Positions 56,130 to 63,972 of a stretch of 64,000 bases of DNA are shown piece after piece. The position numbers and the translations under genes were made by a program. The stretch covers positions 124,001 through 188,000 of the forward strand of contig NZ_JAFIQY010000005.1 in assembly GCF_022271435.1 (NCBI RefSeq), read 5' to 3'. The stretch's first letter is position 1. The number at the start of each line of letters is the position of its first letter. Under the pieces are notes generated by a model that made no database searches, was not told where the DNA came from, and worked only from the letters and a program-made list of their open reading frames with translations. Source of the stretch: Streptomyces monomycini. Its GTDB lineage: Bacteria > Actinomycetota > Actinomycetes > Streptomycetales > Streptomycetaceae.

Positions 56130-57197
56130 CTACCGCGCGTCGGCCAGCCGTTCCCGCGCGTCGGCCAGGTCGTCTTCCGTCGGCGCGTCGTCCTGGGTCA
56201 GCGCGCGCCGCCAGTAACCGGTGAAGTCGATGTCCCGCTTGTCCAGGCCGCGGTTCTCGACGAGGTGCCTGCGCAGCGCGCGCACCGCACCCGCCTCCCC
56301 GGCGAGCCAGGCGAACACCGACCCCGCCGGGAACCGCGCCTCGCGCACCGCCTCGACCAGCACCTCACCCGGCCCGGCCGTACCCGTACCCGTGCCCGTG
56401 CCCGGCCCCGCGCCCCGACCCGTTTCCCGGTGCAGCCAGTGCACCGTCAGATCCCCGCGAGTGACGAAGGTCTGCTCGTCCGCCGCGTCCGCGACCTCGA
56501 TGTACGCCACCGCTCGGGCGCCTTCGGGCAGCCACTCGGCCAGGGTTCCGATGGCCGGCAGCGCGGTCTCGTCCCCGGCGAACAGCATCCAGTCGGTCGT
56601 GCCGAGCGGTACCGGCCTGGCGAAGTACGCCGACGGTCCGAACATGCCGAGCGTGTCGCCCGGCGCCGCGGTGTGCGCCCAGCGGGTGGCCGGACCGCTC
56701 GCCGATCCGCCCGCCGGGCCGCTCCCCTGGCCGCCTTCCAGACCACTCCCCTGGCCGCTCCCGTGGCCGCTCCCGTGGCCACTCCCGTGGCCGCTCCCTT
56801 GGCCGCTCTCCGGACCGCTCCCCTGGCCGCCCTCCGGGCCGCTCTCCGTGCCCGTACCGTGCAGCACGAAGTCGATGTCGATCGTGCCGTCCCCGGGGTG
56901 GTGCGCGCGGACGGTGTAGCTGCGCATCCACGGCCGCGCGTCCTCGGGGATCGCCTGGAACGCCTGGTACCACCGCATCAGGTCGCCGTCAGCCGGCGGT
57001 TCCGGGAGCCGCGGGGCACGCTGACCGTGCCGGGGGAAGTAGAGCTTCACCTGCTGGTCCGGCGCGTCGAGGCGGAACCCGGCAAGGTCGGGACCGCCGA
57101 AAGTGATCCTGACCAGGTGCGGCGAGAGGCGCCGGACCGCGGTGACCTGGACATACCGGACGGGGAGGGGCGCCGGCCGGGGATTCTGCTGCTGCAT
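56130..57197 (-). CDS. Siderophore-interacting FAD-binding protein (SIP/ViuB family)
   Basis: The 355-residue ferric-siderophore reductase has VTAVRRLSPHLVRITFGGPD, MRSYTVRAHHPGDGTIDIDF (RxYT FAD-site motif), DTLGMFGPSAYF, DWMLFAGDETALPAIGTLAE and SVFAWLAGEAGAVRALRRHL. A GSGHGSGHGSGHG-type insert (about residues 120-170) sits between the FAD strands. The ATG at 57197 fits the family. It releases iron from siderophores by reducing it. No iron-box was seen upstream. It ends 18 nt from the SARP gene, convergently. Confidence 0.93.
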   Translation of the reverse strand: MQQQNPRPAPLPVRYVQVTAVRRLSPHLVRITFGGPDLAGFRLDAPDQQVKLYFPRHGQRAPRLPEPPADGDLMRWYQAFQAIPEDARPWMRSYTVRAHHPGDGTIDIDFVLHGTGTESGPEGGQGSGPESGQGSGHGSGHGSGHGSGQGSGLEGGQGSGPAGGSASGPATRWAHTAAPGDTLGMFGPSAYFARPVPLGTTDWMLFAGDETALPAIGTLAEWLPEGARAVAYIEVADAADEQTFVTRGDLTVHWLHRETGRGAGPGTGTGTGTAGPGEVLVEAVREARFPAGSVFAWLAGEAGAVRALRRHLVENRGLDKRDIDFTGYWRRALTQDDAPTEDDLADARERLADAR

Positions 57198-57563
57198 CGT
57201 TTCTCCTGAGGGCGGGCCACCGGCCGTCCACGGCGGTGGCCCGATGTGCGGGACAGGGAAACGACCGTCGCAGCCGCCGCCTACACGCTGCCTACAGCTC
57301 ACCTGCACGGGCACGTACAGGCAGGCCACTGGCACGCACTCGCAGGCCCGGCCCCGTACGGGCGCGTACTGGCACGTACAGGACGGGCATGGACGCCGGC
57401 TCCCGCGTGCCCGGCACGGCCCAGCTATCCGGGTGATTCGCCGGCCGGGCCGTCACAGCGGGCGCTCCACCGTCAATACGTCTGCTGACAGGAAGAGCCG
57501 GCGCCGGCCACGTCCGGTGCCGCCCATCGCAGGCCGTCCCGCACGAGAACGGAACACCACACC
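57198..57563. promoter_or_regulatory. Divergent promoter region of the SIP and HtaA-like genes
   Basis: 366 bp with no gene. Several GGCACGTACAGGC-type direct words occur at 57310-57385. The shared region could coordinate the two genes. Confidence 0.45.
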
Positions 57564-58541
57564 ATGTCCCTGCCCACGGACCGCCGCCGCCCGCACGCCC
57601 TAGCCTCGGCGGGCGCCATGGCCCTCGCCGTCGCCCTGGGCGCCGGAGCCGCCCTCGCCGCCTCCCCCGCGCACGCCATGCCGCAGTCCCCCCGGGACAC
57701 GTCGGTGCGGGTGGGGACGGGCACCGCCGACTTCTGTCTCACCCCCGGAGCCACCCGCGCACTCGCCAAGGCCGGCATCCGCCTCACGGCGGTCGCTCCG
57801 GCGAAGCTCACCGGCCCGGCCGGGCGCCGGTGCGTGTCCGCGCCCGTCTCGGGCGGCGCGTTCGACCCCCGCTTCACCGCCGGGCACCTCACCTTCAGGG
57901 GCGGCTTCGACTTCGTACGCAAGGACAAGCGCCATCTGAAGATCGATTCCCTGCGGGCGGACCTCGCCACCTCGCGCGTCACCGCGAACGTGGGCGGCTC
58001 CAAGGCGCACCGGACCGACTTCCTGGGCTTCCGCGTGGACCGCAACCGGGTCAAGGTGGGCGGCGGACAGGTACGGGCCCAGCTGCCCTTCACCCTGACC
58101 GAGCGGGGTGTCGGCGCCTTCCGTGGCGCGTTCCAGGGACGTTCGCCGCTCGCCGCGGGCCAGCGGGTGTTCGACGGGGACGGTACGGTCCGGCTCGCCA
58201 CCCCGGCTGCCGCCCACACGTCCCCCGGGACCTCCGGCACCGCGCGGAAGCAATCGCCCGGCGCCGCGCAGAAGCAGACACCGGGCACCGCCCAGAAGCA
58301 GACCCCCGGTACTCCTCAGAAGCAGACGCCGAGCACCGCCCGAAAGCAGACGCCCACCGCCGCGCAGAAGCAGACTGCCGGCACCCCGCGGAAGCAGGCC
58401 CCCGGCACCCCCCAGAAGCAGTCGCCCGGCACCCCGCAACAGCAGTCCCCGGCCGTCGCGCCCCGCCCGGTGAGCGACCCGTCCGTCGACCCGGTGAACG
58501 ACGTGGCCATGAACCCACTGCGGCAGATGGTGTCCGACTGA
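57564..58541 (+). CDS. Secreted HtaA-like protein with a Gln/Lys/Thr/Pro repeat tail
   Basis: This 325-residue protein has an N-terminal signal peptide (about residues 1-38, cleavage near AHA). The core (about residues 50-215) reads FCLTPGATRALAKAGIRLTA, VSAPVSGGAFDPRFTAGHLT, FRGGFDFVRKDKRHLKIDSL and LRADLATSRVTANVGG, resembling HtaA heme-binding domains of actinobacteria. The assignment is tentative because the heme-ligand residues are not confirmed. The tail (about 218-300) is ten-residue-like repeats PGTAQKQTPG. No LPxTG or membrane anchor is seen at the end. It is divergent from the siderophore-reductase gene, which supports an iron or heme role. Confidence 0.75.
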   Translation: MSLPTDRRRPHALASAGAMALAVALGAGAALAASPAHAMPQSPRDTSVRVGTGTADFCLTPGATRALAKAGIRLTAVAPAKLTGPAGRRCVSAPVSGGAFDPRFTAGHLTFRGGFDFVRKDKRHLKIDSLRADLATSRVTANVGGSKAHRTDFLGFRVDRNRVKVGGGQVRAQLPFTLTERGVGAFRGAFQGRSPLAAGQRVFDGDGTVRLATPAAAHTSPGTSGTARKQSPGAAQKQTPGTAQKQTPGTPQKQTPSTARKQTPTAAQKQTAGTPRKQAPGTPQKQSPGTPQQQSPAVAPRPVSDPSVDPVNDVAMNPLRQMVSD

Positions 58542-58635
58542 GGCTCCGGCCGAGCGCCTCGGCCCCGTACGGCTCCGAAGCGCGCCTTCGAGGTGGCCTC
58601 CGATGCGCGCCCCGCACCGCGACGACGCGCGGCCG

Positions 58636-59313
58636 TCAGTCCCGATCGCGCTCGTGGTACGAACGCCGGGTGTGCTCGGTGTGCGCCCGCATGACGGCGG
58701 ACGCCCGTGCCTCGTCCCGGTCGGTGATCGCCGCGATCAGCTCCCGGTGCTCGGCCCAGGACTGCCTTCCGCGCTGTCGGGCGACGGGCGTGTAGTACCA
58801 GCGCACCCGTCGCCCGACCTGCGCCGCCAGGCCGGCCAGTACGGCATTGCCGGCCAGCGCCATCACCTTGGCGTGGAACTCCGCGTTGGTGGCCACCGCG
58901 GTCTCCACCGCGTCGTCCCGTACCGCCTGTTCGCCCTTGTCGCACAGCGCTTCCAGCTCCGCGATGCCGGCCGACCCGGCGTTGGCGGCGGCGAGCCGGG
59001 CGGCCTCGGCCTCCAGCAGCGTCCGTACGGTGAACAGCTGGTCGGCCTCCTCCTCGGTGGGCTCGTGCACGAACGCGCCCTGCGCCGGGCGCAGATCGAC
59101 CCAGCCCTCGGTGTTGAGCCGCTGGAGCGCCTCGCGGACCGGCTGCCGGGAGACCCCGAGATGGCCTGCCAGCTCGCTCTCGACCAGGTGCTGGCCGGGG
59201 CGCAGCGTGCGCGTGGTGATCAGCTCCAGGAGCGCTTCGTAGACGCGCTCGCGCAGCGGTCCGGGGCGTTCCAGCTTCGGTACGGCGCCCTGCGGCAGCC
59301 CTGTGGACAGCAT
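58636..59313 (-). CDS. GntR-family (FCD) transcriptional regulator
   Basis: The 225-residue protein has an N-terminal winged helix: LRERVYEALLELITTRTLRP, GQHLVESELAGHLGVSRQPV, REALQRLNTEGWVDL. The C-terminal FCD effector domain has TVRTLLEAEAARLAAA, FHAKVMALAGN (Asp/His metal-site type) and WAEHRELIAAITDRD. Start ATG at 59313. It faces a FAD monooxygenase gene across a divergent region and probably controls it, or a distant catabolic operon. Confidence 0.92.
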   Translation of the reverse strand: MLSTGLPQGAVPKLERPGPLRERVYEALLELITTRTLRPGQHLVESELAGHLGVSRQPVREALQRLNTEGWVDLRPAQGAFVHEPTEEEADQLFTVRTLLEAEAARLAAANAGSAGIAELEALCDKGEQAVRDDAVETAVATNAEFHAKVMALAGNAVLAGLAAQVGRRVRWYYTPVARQRGRQSWAEHRELIAAITDRDEARASAVMRAHTEHTRRSYHERDRD

Positions 59314-59394
59314 CGAGTACCCCTCCGTGACGCGGCCGGGACGGTGTGCACGCGCGGGCGCCCGGTTCCCCGGACTCCCGGCGCCCGATTGGTT

Positions 59395-59414
59395 ATCGTC
59401 TACAGTCTACCGAT
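59395..59414. promoter_or_regulatory. Candidate GntR operator
   Basis: ATCGTCTACAGTCTACCGAT lies 82 nt before the GntR start in a less GC-rich patch. TCTACAGTCTAC is similar in kind to FCD-subfamily sites (TGTAGACA-like), but symmetry is imperfect. Confidence 0.35.
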
Positions 59415-59457
59415 CGTCACCCGGCCCCGCCCCCACACGGCCGGCATGAGCGGCCAT

Positions 59458-59545
59458 CGTCGGTCACCACGACCGGCCCACCGTCGGTCACCACGACCGG
59501 CCACCGTCGTCCGCCACCCCGGCCACCGTCGTCCGGCCCCCGGGC
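59458..59545. repeat. About 23-bp degenerate tandem repeat in the GntR/monooxygenase divergent region
   Basis: Four units start near 59458, 59482, 59505 and 59527. The first two share CGTCGGTCACCACGACCGGC; the last two are more diverged. The array lies between the two promoters. Confidence 0.8.
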
Positions 59546-59632
59546 ACCCGCAATTCCTGTAAAACTACGACCGCTTGCACACCCCCGAACCACCGCGGCT
59601 CCCTCGGGGCCGCCGAGAGAAGCGGGTTGCCG

Positions 59633-60901
59633 ATGCACGGAGGAACGGTCGCCGTCGTGGGCGGCAGCATCGCCGGTTGCGCCGCCGCGCTCGCCGCACA
59701 CCGGGGCGGCGCGGCGGAGGTCACGGTGTACGAACGGGCCGCCGGCCATCTGGCGGACCGCGGCGCCGGACTGGCCGTGCACAACGACCGTTACGCGGAA
59801 CTGGCCTCGGCGGGCTACCTGGACACCGGTATGCCCTGGTTGCAGCTCTGCCGGCGCCGCTGGTACACGCGGGACGGTGAACTGCCGCTCGGCCGGCCGG
59901 TGGGGGAACTCCCCTTCCCGTTCCGTACGTACAACTGGGGGCCGCTCTGGCGTGAGCTGCGCGCCCGGATGCCCGAGACCGCCGTGTTCCGCGGGGACAG
60001 CCCGGTCCGTACGGTCGAGACCTCGCCCGACGGCGCGGCGGTGCGCCTTGAGGACGGCAGCACCCACCAGGCCGACCTGGTCGTCGGCGCGGACGGCTAC
60101 CGCTCCGTGGTCCGTGGCGCCGCCTTCCCCGACGTACGGCCCGCGTACGCCGGGTACCTCGCCTGGCGCGGCGCGTTCCCCGCCGAGCGGCTGGCCGCGC
60201 TCGGCCCGGATCCGGACGACGCCTGGCCGGTCGAGGACTGCGTCTTCGCCGTCTTCACCGGCGGCCACGCCGTCATCTACCGCATTCCGGACGGCACCGG
60301 CGGCCACCGTGCCAACTGGGTGCTGTACGCCGTCCCGCCACCGAACGCCGCCCTCGGCCTGGACACCCCCACCAGCCTTCCGCCCGGCACCCTCAGCGAG
60401 GCACTGCACGCCTGCTTCACCCAGGTCACCGGGGAACTCCTGCCGCCCTACTGGGGTGGCCTGCTCCAGCTGACGCGGCCCGAGGAATTGTTCATCCAGC
60501 CGCTGTACGACTTCACGGCACCCCACTACGCCGCGGGCCGTCTGCTGCTCGCCGGTGACGCGGCCACGGTCGCCCGCCCGCACACCGGCGGCGGCGCGGT
60601 GAAGGCCCTTCAGGACGCCACCGCTCTGGAGGCGGCGTTCACCGCCGCGGACACCTGGTCCGAGGTGCCTGCCGCGTACGAGGCCGCGCGCGGTCCCGTA
60701 GGAGTGTCGATGATGGAGCTCGGCCGCCGGCTGGGCGAAGCCCTCGTCCTGCGGAGTCCGGACTGGCGGACGGTGGGTCAGGCACAACTGGACGCGCTGT
60801 GGGCCGGCGCGGGGGCGAGCGCGTTCGGCGGGCGGGGACTGTCCGGAGCGAGCGGTCCGGCGCCGCGCGCGGCGGGGCGGCGGACCCGGTACCGCACGTA
60901 A
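59633..60901 (+). CDS. FAD-dependent monooxygenase (PHBH/UbiH fold)
   Basis: The 422-residue protein has GGTVAVVGGSIAGCAAALAA (GxGxxG), DLVVGADGYRSVVR (DG motif) and RLLLAGDAATVARPHTGGGA (GD motif with ribityl contact), the three FAD signatures of class A hydroxylases. The segment between contains YAGYLAWRGAFP. The ATG at 59633 is preferred; TTG two codons earlier is possible. Substrate unknown. The GntR gene is divergent and fdhD follows after about 190 bp. Confidence 0.9.
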   Translation: MHGGTVAVVGGSIAGCAAALAAHRGGAAEVTVYERAAGHLADRGAGLAVHNDRYAELASAGYLDTGMPWLQLCRRRWYTRDGELPLGRPVGELPFPFRTYNWGPLWRELRARMPETAVFRGDSPVRTVETSPDGAAVRLEDGSTHQADLVVGADGYRSVVRGAAFPDVRPAYAGYLAWRGAFPAERLAALGPDPDDAWPVEDCVFAVFTGGHAVIYRIPDGTGGHRANWVLYAVPPPNAALGLDTPTSLPPGTLSEALHACFTQVTGELLPPYWGGLLQLTRPEELFIQPLYDFTAPHYAAGRLLLAGDAATVARPHTGGGAVKALQDATALEAAFTAADTWSEVPAAYEAARGPVGVSMMELGRRLGEALVLRSPDWRTVGQAQLDALWAGAGASAFGGRGLSGASGPAPRAAGRRTRYRT

Positions 60902-61090
60902 GGGGGCGGCAGGTCCGGCACCGCGCAGGACGGGGCGGTAGCGACGGCGGCCCCGTCCTGGCGGCGGGCAGTGGCCGGTGACGCGCGGCGGACCCCGTAC
61001 GAGCAGCCAAGCGTGTACCGGACAATGGAACCGCCGAGACCGGCCCGCTGCCACGGGCCGGCGCACCAGGACGGACGGGACTGATCAGAC

Positions 61091-61945
61091 ATGGGACGGG
61101 TCACCGAGCGACGCCGCGTCATCCGCATCCGCGACGGAGCCGTGAGCACACGCCCGGACACCCTCGTCGGCGAGGAGCCGCTGGAGATCCGCCTCGGCGG
61201 CAAGCCGCTCGCCGTCACGATGCGCACACCGGGCGACGACTTCGCGCTGGCCGCGGGCTTCCTCGTCAGCGAGGGCGTACTGGGGAGCGCCGGGGAGCTG
61301 GCGAACATCGTGTACTGCGCGGGGGCCACCGAGGACGGGTCGAACACGTACAACGTGGTGGACGTGCAGCTCGCGCCCGGCGTCCCCGTCCCGGACATCT
61401 CGCTGGAGCGCAACGTCTACACGACGTCGTCCTGCGGCCTGTGCGGCAAGGCGAGCCTGGACGCGGTCCGCACGTCCGCCCGCTGGCATCTGGACCCGCC
61501 CGCCGACGCCGCGGCCCGCATCACGCCCGCGACCCTGTCCGCCCTCCCCGGCCGGCTGCGGGCCGCGCAGCGGGTGTTCGACCGGACCGGCGGGCTGCAC
61601 GCCGCCGCGCTCTTCGACTCCGACGGTGAACTCCTCGACGTCCGCGAGGACGTGGGCCGCCACAACGCCGTCGACAAGGTCGTCGGCCGTGCCCTCCAGG
61701 AGGGGCGGCTGCCGCTGCGCGACACCGTCCTGATGGTCTCGGGCCGGGCGTCGTTCGAACTCGTGCAGAAGGCGGTCATGGCGGGCATTCCGGCCCTCGC
61801 CGCCGTCTCCGCGCCGTCCTCCCTCGCCGTCGATCTGGCCGTCGAGAGCGGACTGACGCTGGTGGGGTTCCTGCGGGGGACCTCGATGAACGTGTACGCG
61901 GGCGAGGAGCGGCTCGCACTGGGGGCGGCGGCGGGGAGGGCCTGA
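61091..61945 (+). CDS. fdhD: FdhD, formate dehydrogenase accessory sulfurtransferase
   Basis: The 284-residue protein has the Cys motif SCGLCGK (about residues 113-119), which transfers sulfur to the molybdenum cofactor. FDRTGGLHAAALFDSDGELL and DVREDVGRHNAVDKVVGRAL follow; both are family signatures. The MGRVTERRRVIRIRDGA start at 61091 has GGACGG upstream. FdhD is required for active formate dehydrogenase. The formate dehydrogenase itself is not in the window, but the oxalate-type operon at 19.5-26 kb would produce formate. Confidence 0.95.
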   Translation: MGRVTERRRVIRIRDGAVSTRPDTLVGEEPLEIRLGGKPLAVTMRTPGDDFALAAGFLVSEGVLGSAGELANIVYCAGATEDGSNTYNVVDVQLAPGVPVPDISLERNVYTTSSCGLCGKASLDAVRTSARWHLDPPADAAARITPATLSALPGRLRAAQRVFDRTGGLHAAALFDSDGELLDVREDVGRHNAVDKVVGRALQEGRLPLRDTVLMVSGRASFELVQKAVMAGIPALAAVSAPSSLAVDLAVESGLTLVGFLRGTSMNVYAGEERLALGAAAGRA

Positions 61946-61947
61946 GA

Positions 61948-62087
61948 GCCCGGCACGGCTCGGGGCGGAGCGTCAGCCCGGCACGGCTCGGGGCGGAGCG
62001 TCAGCCCGGCACGGCTCGGGGCGGAGCGTCAGCCCGGCACGGCTCGGGGCGGAGCGTCAGCCCGGCACGGCTCGGGGCGGAGCGTCA
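61948..62087. repeat. 28-bp tandem repeat, five perfect copies, filling the fdhD-marR gap
   Basis: The unit beginning GCCCGGCACGGCTCGGGGCG (28 bp, ending GTCA) is repeated five times without change from 61948. It starts 2 nt after the fdhD stop, and its last TCA (62085-62087) is the stop codon of the convergent marR-type gene. The GCCC and GGGC ends can pair, so each unit could form a small hairpin. Confidence 0.96.
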
Positions 62088-62555
62088 GCCCGCCCCCGGC
62101 TCCCCCTTCGCGACCGCCCCCGGCTCCACCACACGCGCGAGCAGCGCCATCAGCTGCTCCCGTTCGGCGGGACTGAGGTCCGCGGTCAACTCGTCGTTGG
62201 CCCGGTCGCCCAGTTCCTCCGTACGCCGGAGCCGGCGCTCCCCCGCCGCGGAGATCTCGACGGCGTTCTTGCGCCGGTCCTTCGGGTCGGGGGTGCGGGT
62301 CACCAGCCCGTCGGCCTGGAGGTCGTTGACGACCGCGACCATGTCCTTGGGATCGATCCCCACACTGCGGCCCAGTTCGGCCTGCGAGACGGGCCCCAGC
62401 TCACCGACGGCCGAGAGCACCGCGTGATGCATCATCCGCATCCCCTCCTCGGCCAGCGCTTCCGCGACGAGGCGGTGGCCGCGGGCCGCCGCCCGGCCGA
62501 GCAGCCAGCTGGGGAGGGAGCGGATGCGGGAGGGGGCATACGGAGTCTCTGGCAT
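62085..62555 (-). CDS. MarR-family transcriptional regulator
   Basis: This 156-residue winged-helix protein has MMHHAVLSAVGELGPVSQAE, LGRSVGIDPKDMVAVVNDLQ, ADGLVTRTPDPKDRRKNAVE and LSPAEREQLMALLARVVEPG. D-x-R-D/K-R in the wing is typical of MarR. ATG at 62555. It is divergent from a zinc-type quinone oxidoreductase, with two similar palindromes between them; autoregulation and repression of the neighbour are likely. Confidence 0.93.
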   Translation of the reverse strand: MPETPYAPSRIRSLPSWLLGRAAARGHRLVAEALAEEGMRMMHHAVLSAVGELGPVSQAELGRSVGIDPKDMVAVVNDLQADGLVTRTPDPKDRRKNAVEISAAGERRLRRTEELGDRANDELTADLSPAEREQLMALLARVVEPGAVAKGEPGAG

Positions 62556-62576
62556 GCCACCAGCCTACCCGGAAAA

Positions 62577-62595
62577 CCATTGGTCTCCCCAATGG
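62577..62595. promoter_or_regulatory. MarR operator 1 (predicted)
   Basis: CCATTGG-TCTCC-CCAATGG, perfect 7-bp arms. It shares TTGG-N5-CCAA with the second site, whose centre is 28 bp away, and lies 22-40 nt before the MarR start codon. Confidence 0.7.
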
Positions 62596-62605
62596 ATACT
62601 GCTAT

Positions 62606-62622
62606 CGTTGGGCCACCCAACG
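62606..62622. promoter_or_regulatory. MarR operator 2 (predicted)
   Basis: CGTTGGG-CCA-CCCAACG, perfect 7-bp arms with the same inner TTGG-N5-CCAA. Between the two operators TATC-type A/T-rich bases may form a promoter core. Confidence 0.65.
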
Positions 62623-62746
62623 GCCCCCCGGTTCTCCTGGCTCTCCCGGCTCTCCCGGCTCTCCCGGCGCCCCTGGGGTGACCGTCCCTGCGTGGCGTCC
62701 GGCCCCTTCCCCTTCCCCTTCCCGTTCCCGTTTCCCGGAGGTGCCC

Positions 62747-63688
62747 GTGCGGCGAGTCCGTTTCCATTCCTACGGCGGCCCCGAAGTCCTGCGCGTCGAG
62801 GAGGCCGAGGCCCCCGAGCCGGGCCCCGGCGAGCTGCTCGTCCGCACGGAGGCCATCGGCGTGACCCTGCCGTCCGTCCGCCGGACGCGCGGCGACGGCA
62901 CCGGCGGTGGCGTACCGCTGCCCGCCGTACTCGGCGGCGAGGTGGCCGGCGAGGTCGTCGGCCTGGGCCCGGACGTCACCGGTTTCGCGGTCGGCGACCG
63001 CGTCACCTCGCTCTCCTTCACCGGCTCGTACACCGAGGCGGCCACCGTGCCCGCCGCGATGGCCGCACGCATACCGGACGCCGCGTCCAGCGTGGACGCC
63101 GTCGCGCTGGTCCGCGGCGGGCAGGTCGCGCTCGCCGCGCTGGCCACCGCCGCCCCGGCCGACGAGGAGTCGGTACTGATCACGGGCGCGGCCGGCGCCA
63201 CCGGGCACCTGGCGGTGCAACTGGCCAAGCTGCGGGGTGTGCCGCGGGTGGTGGCAGCCGTGAGCTCCGCCGCGAAGGCGGACTTCCTGTACGGGCTCGG
63301 CGCCGACGAGGTCGTGACGTACGAGGACGCGTCCTGGGGCGAGCCCGTCGACATCGTCCTCGACGGCGTCGGCGGGAACCTGCTGCCGCGCGCGGTGGCG
63401 GCCCTCGCGCCGGGCGGGCGGCTGGTCTTCTTCAACTCGGGCGGCGGCACGGTCCCGGCCTACGACCTTCTGGCGGGATCGAAGACGATCACCGGCCTCA
63501 CCATGGCGCGGTTCGCCGCCACCCGCCCGGAGCGGTACGCGCGGCACGGCGCCGAGCTGTGGGACCACTTCTTCGCCGGCCGCCTGCGAGCCGCCGTGCA
63601 CGCGCGGGTCCCGCTGGTGGAGGCCGCACGCGCTCACGAGATCGTCGAGGCGCGCGCCAACCTCGGCAAGATCGTACTGATCCCCTGA
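62747..63688 (+). CDS. NADPH:quinone oxidoreductase-like zinc-type dehydrogenase (MDR family)
   Basis: The 313-residue protein has FHSYGGPEVLRVEEAEAPEP, LGGEVAGEVVGLGPDVTGFA, VGDRVTSL and the nucleotide site VLITGAAGATGHLAVQLAK (GxxGxxG). It lacks the catalytic zinc Cys pattern, as in the quinone-reductase branch. Start GTG at 62747 has GGAGG at 62737-62741; the GTG at 62741 overlaps that site and is less likely. It is probably repressed by the divergent MarR regulator in response to quinones or similar compounds. Confidence 0.9.
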   Translation: MRRVRFHSYGGPEVLRVEEAEAPEPGPGELLVRTEAIGVTLPSVRRTRGDGTGGGVPLPAVLGGEVAGEVVGLGPDVTGFAVGDRVTSLSFTGSYTEAATVPAAMAARIPDAASSVDAVALVRGGQVALAALATAAPADEESVLITGAAGATGHLAVQLAKLRGVPRVVAAVSSAAKADFLYGLGADEVVTYEDASWGEPVDIVLDGVGGNLLPRAVAALAPGGRLVFFNSGGGTVPAYDLLAGSKTITGLTMARFAATRPERYARHGAELWDHFFAGRLRAAVHARVPLVEAARAHEIVEARANLGKIVLIP

Positions 63689-63827
63689 CCGGCCTCGAAG
63701 CGAGGCCGCCCGTACGGATGTGCCCGCCGTGGCCCGTACGGGGGAAATCCGGCCGGGTGCGAAGAAGCGCCGCGCGTGGCTTGTGGCGGTGGCGGGGGTT
63801 CAGTAGCTTCCTGCGCACCGGAGCCGG

Positions 63828-63852
63828 ACGTGGGACGTCCTATGTCCCACGT
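63828..63852. promoter_or_regulatory. Interrupted 9-bp palindrome, candidate operator of the next gene
   Basis: ACGTGGGAC (63828-63836), 7 nt, GTCCCACGT (63844-63852). It lies 121-145 nt before the possible start codon at 63973. No other gene is near, so it should control the gene that runs off the window. Confidence 0.5.
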
Positions 63853-63972
63853 TGAACAGAGAACGCAACCCGTAGCACGCAGCACACACCGCCCCTCTCT
63901 CTTCCTCCTCCTTCTTCGTCTCTCCCCCACTCCTCCGACGCCTCGCCGATGCCTCGAAGGGCAGGTCGGATC

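Noticed and set aside
57198..57563. Iron-box (DmdR/IdeR site) between the siderophore reductase and HtaA-like genes
   Set aside because: No TTAGGTTAGGCTAACC-like sequence is present in the region.
61948..62087. Regular repeats as a CRISPR array
   Set aside because: The 28-bp copies are directly adjacent with no spacers, and no cas genes are near. The same holds for the 9-, 15-, 18- and 19-bp arrays.
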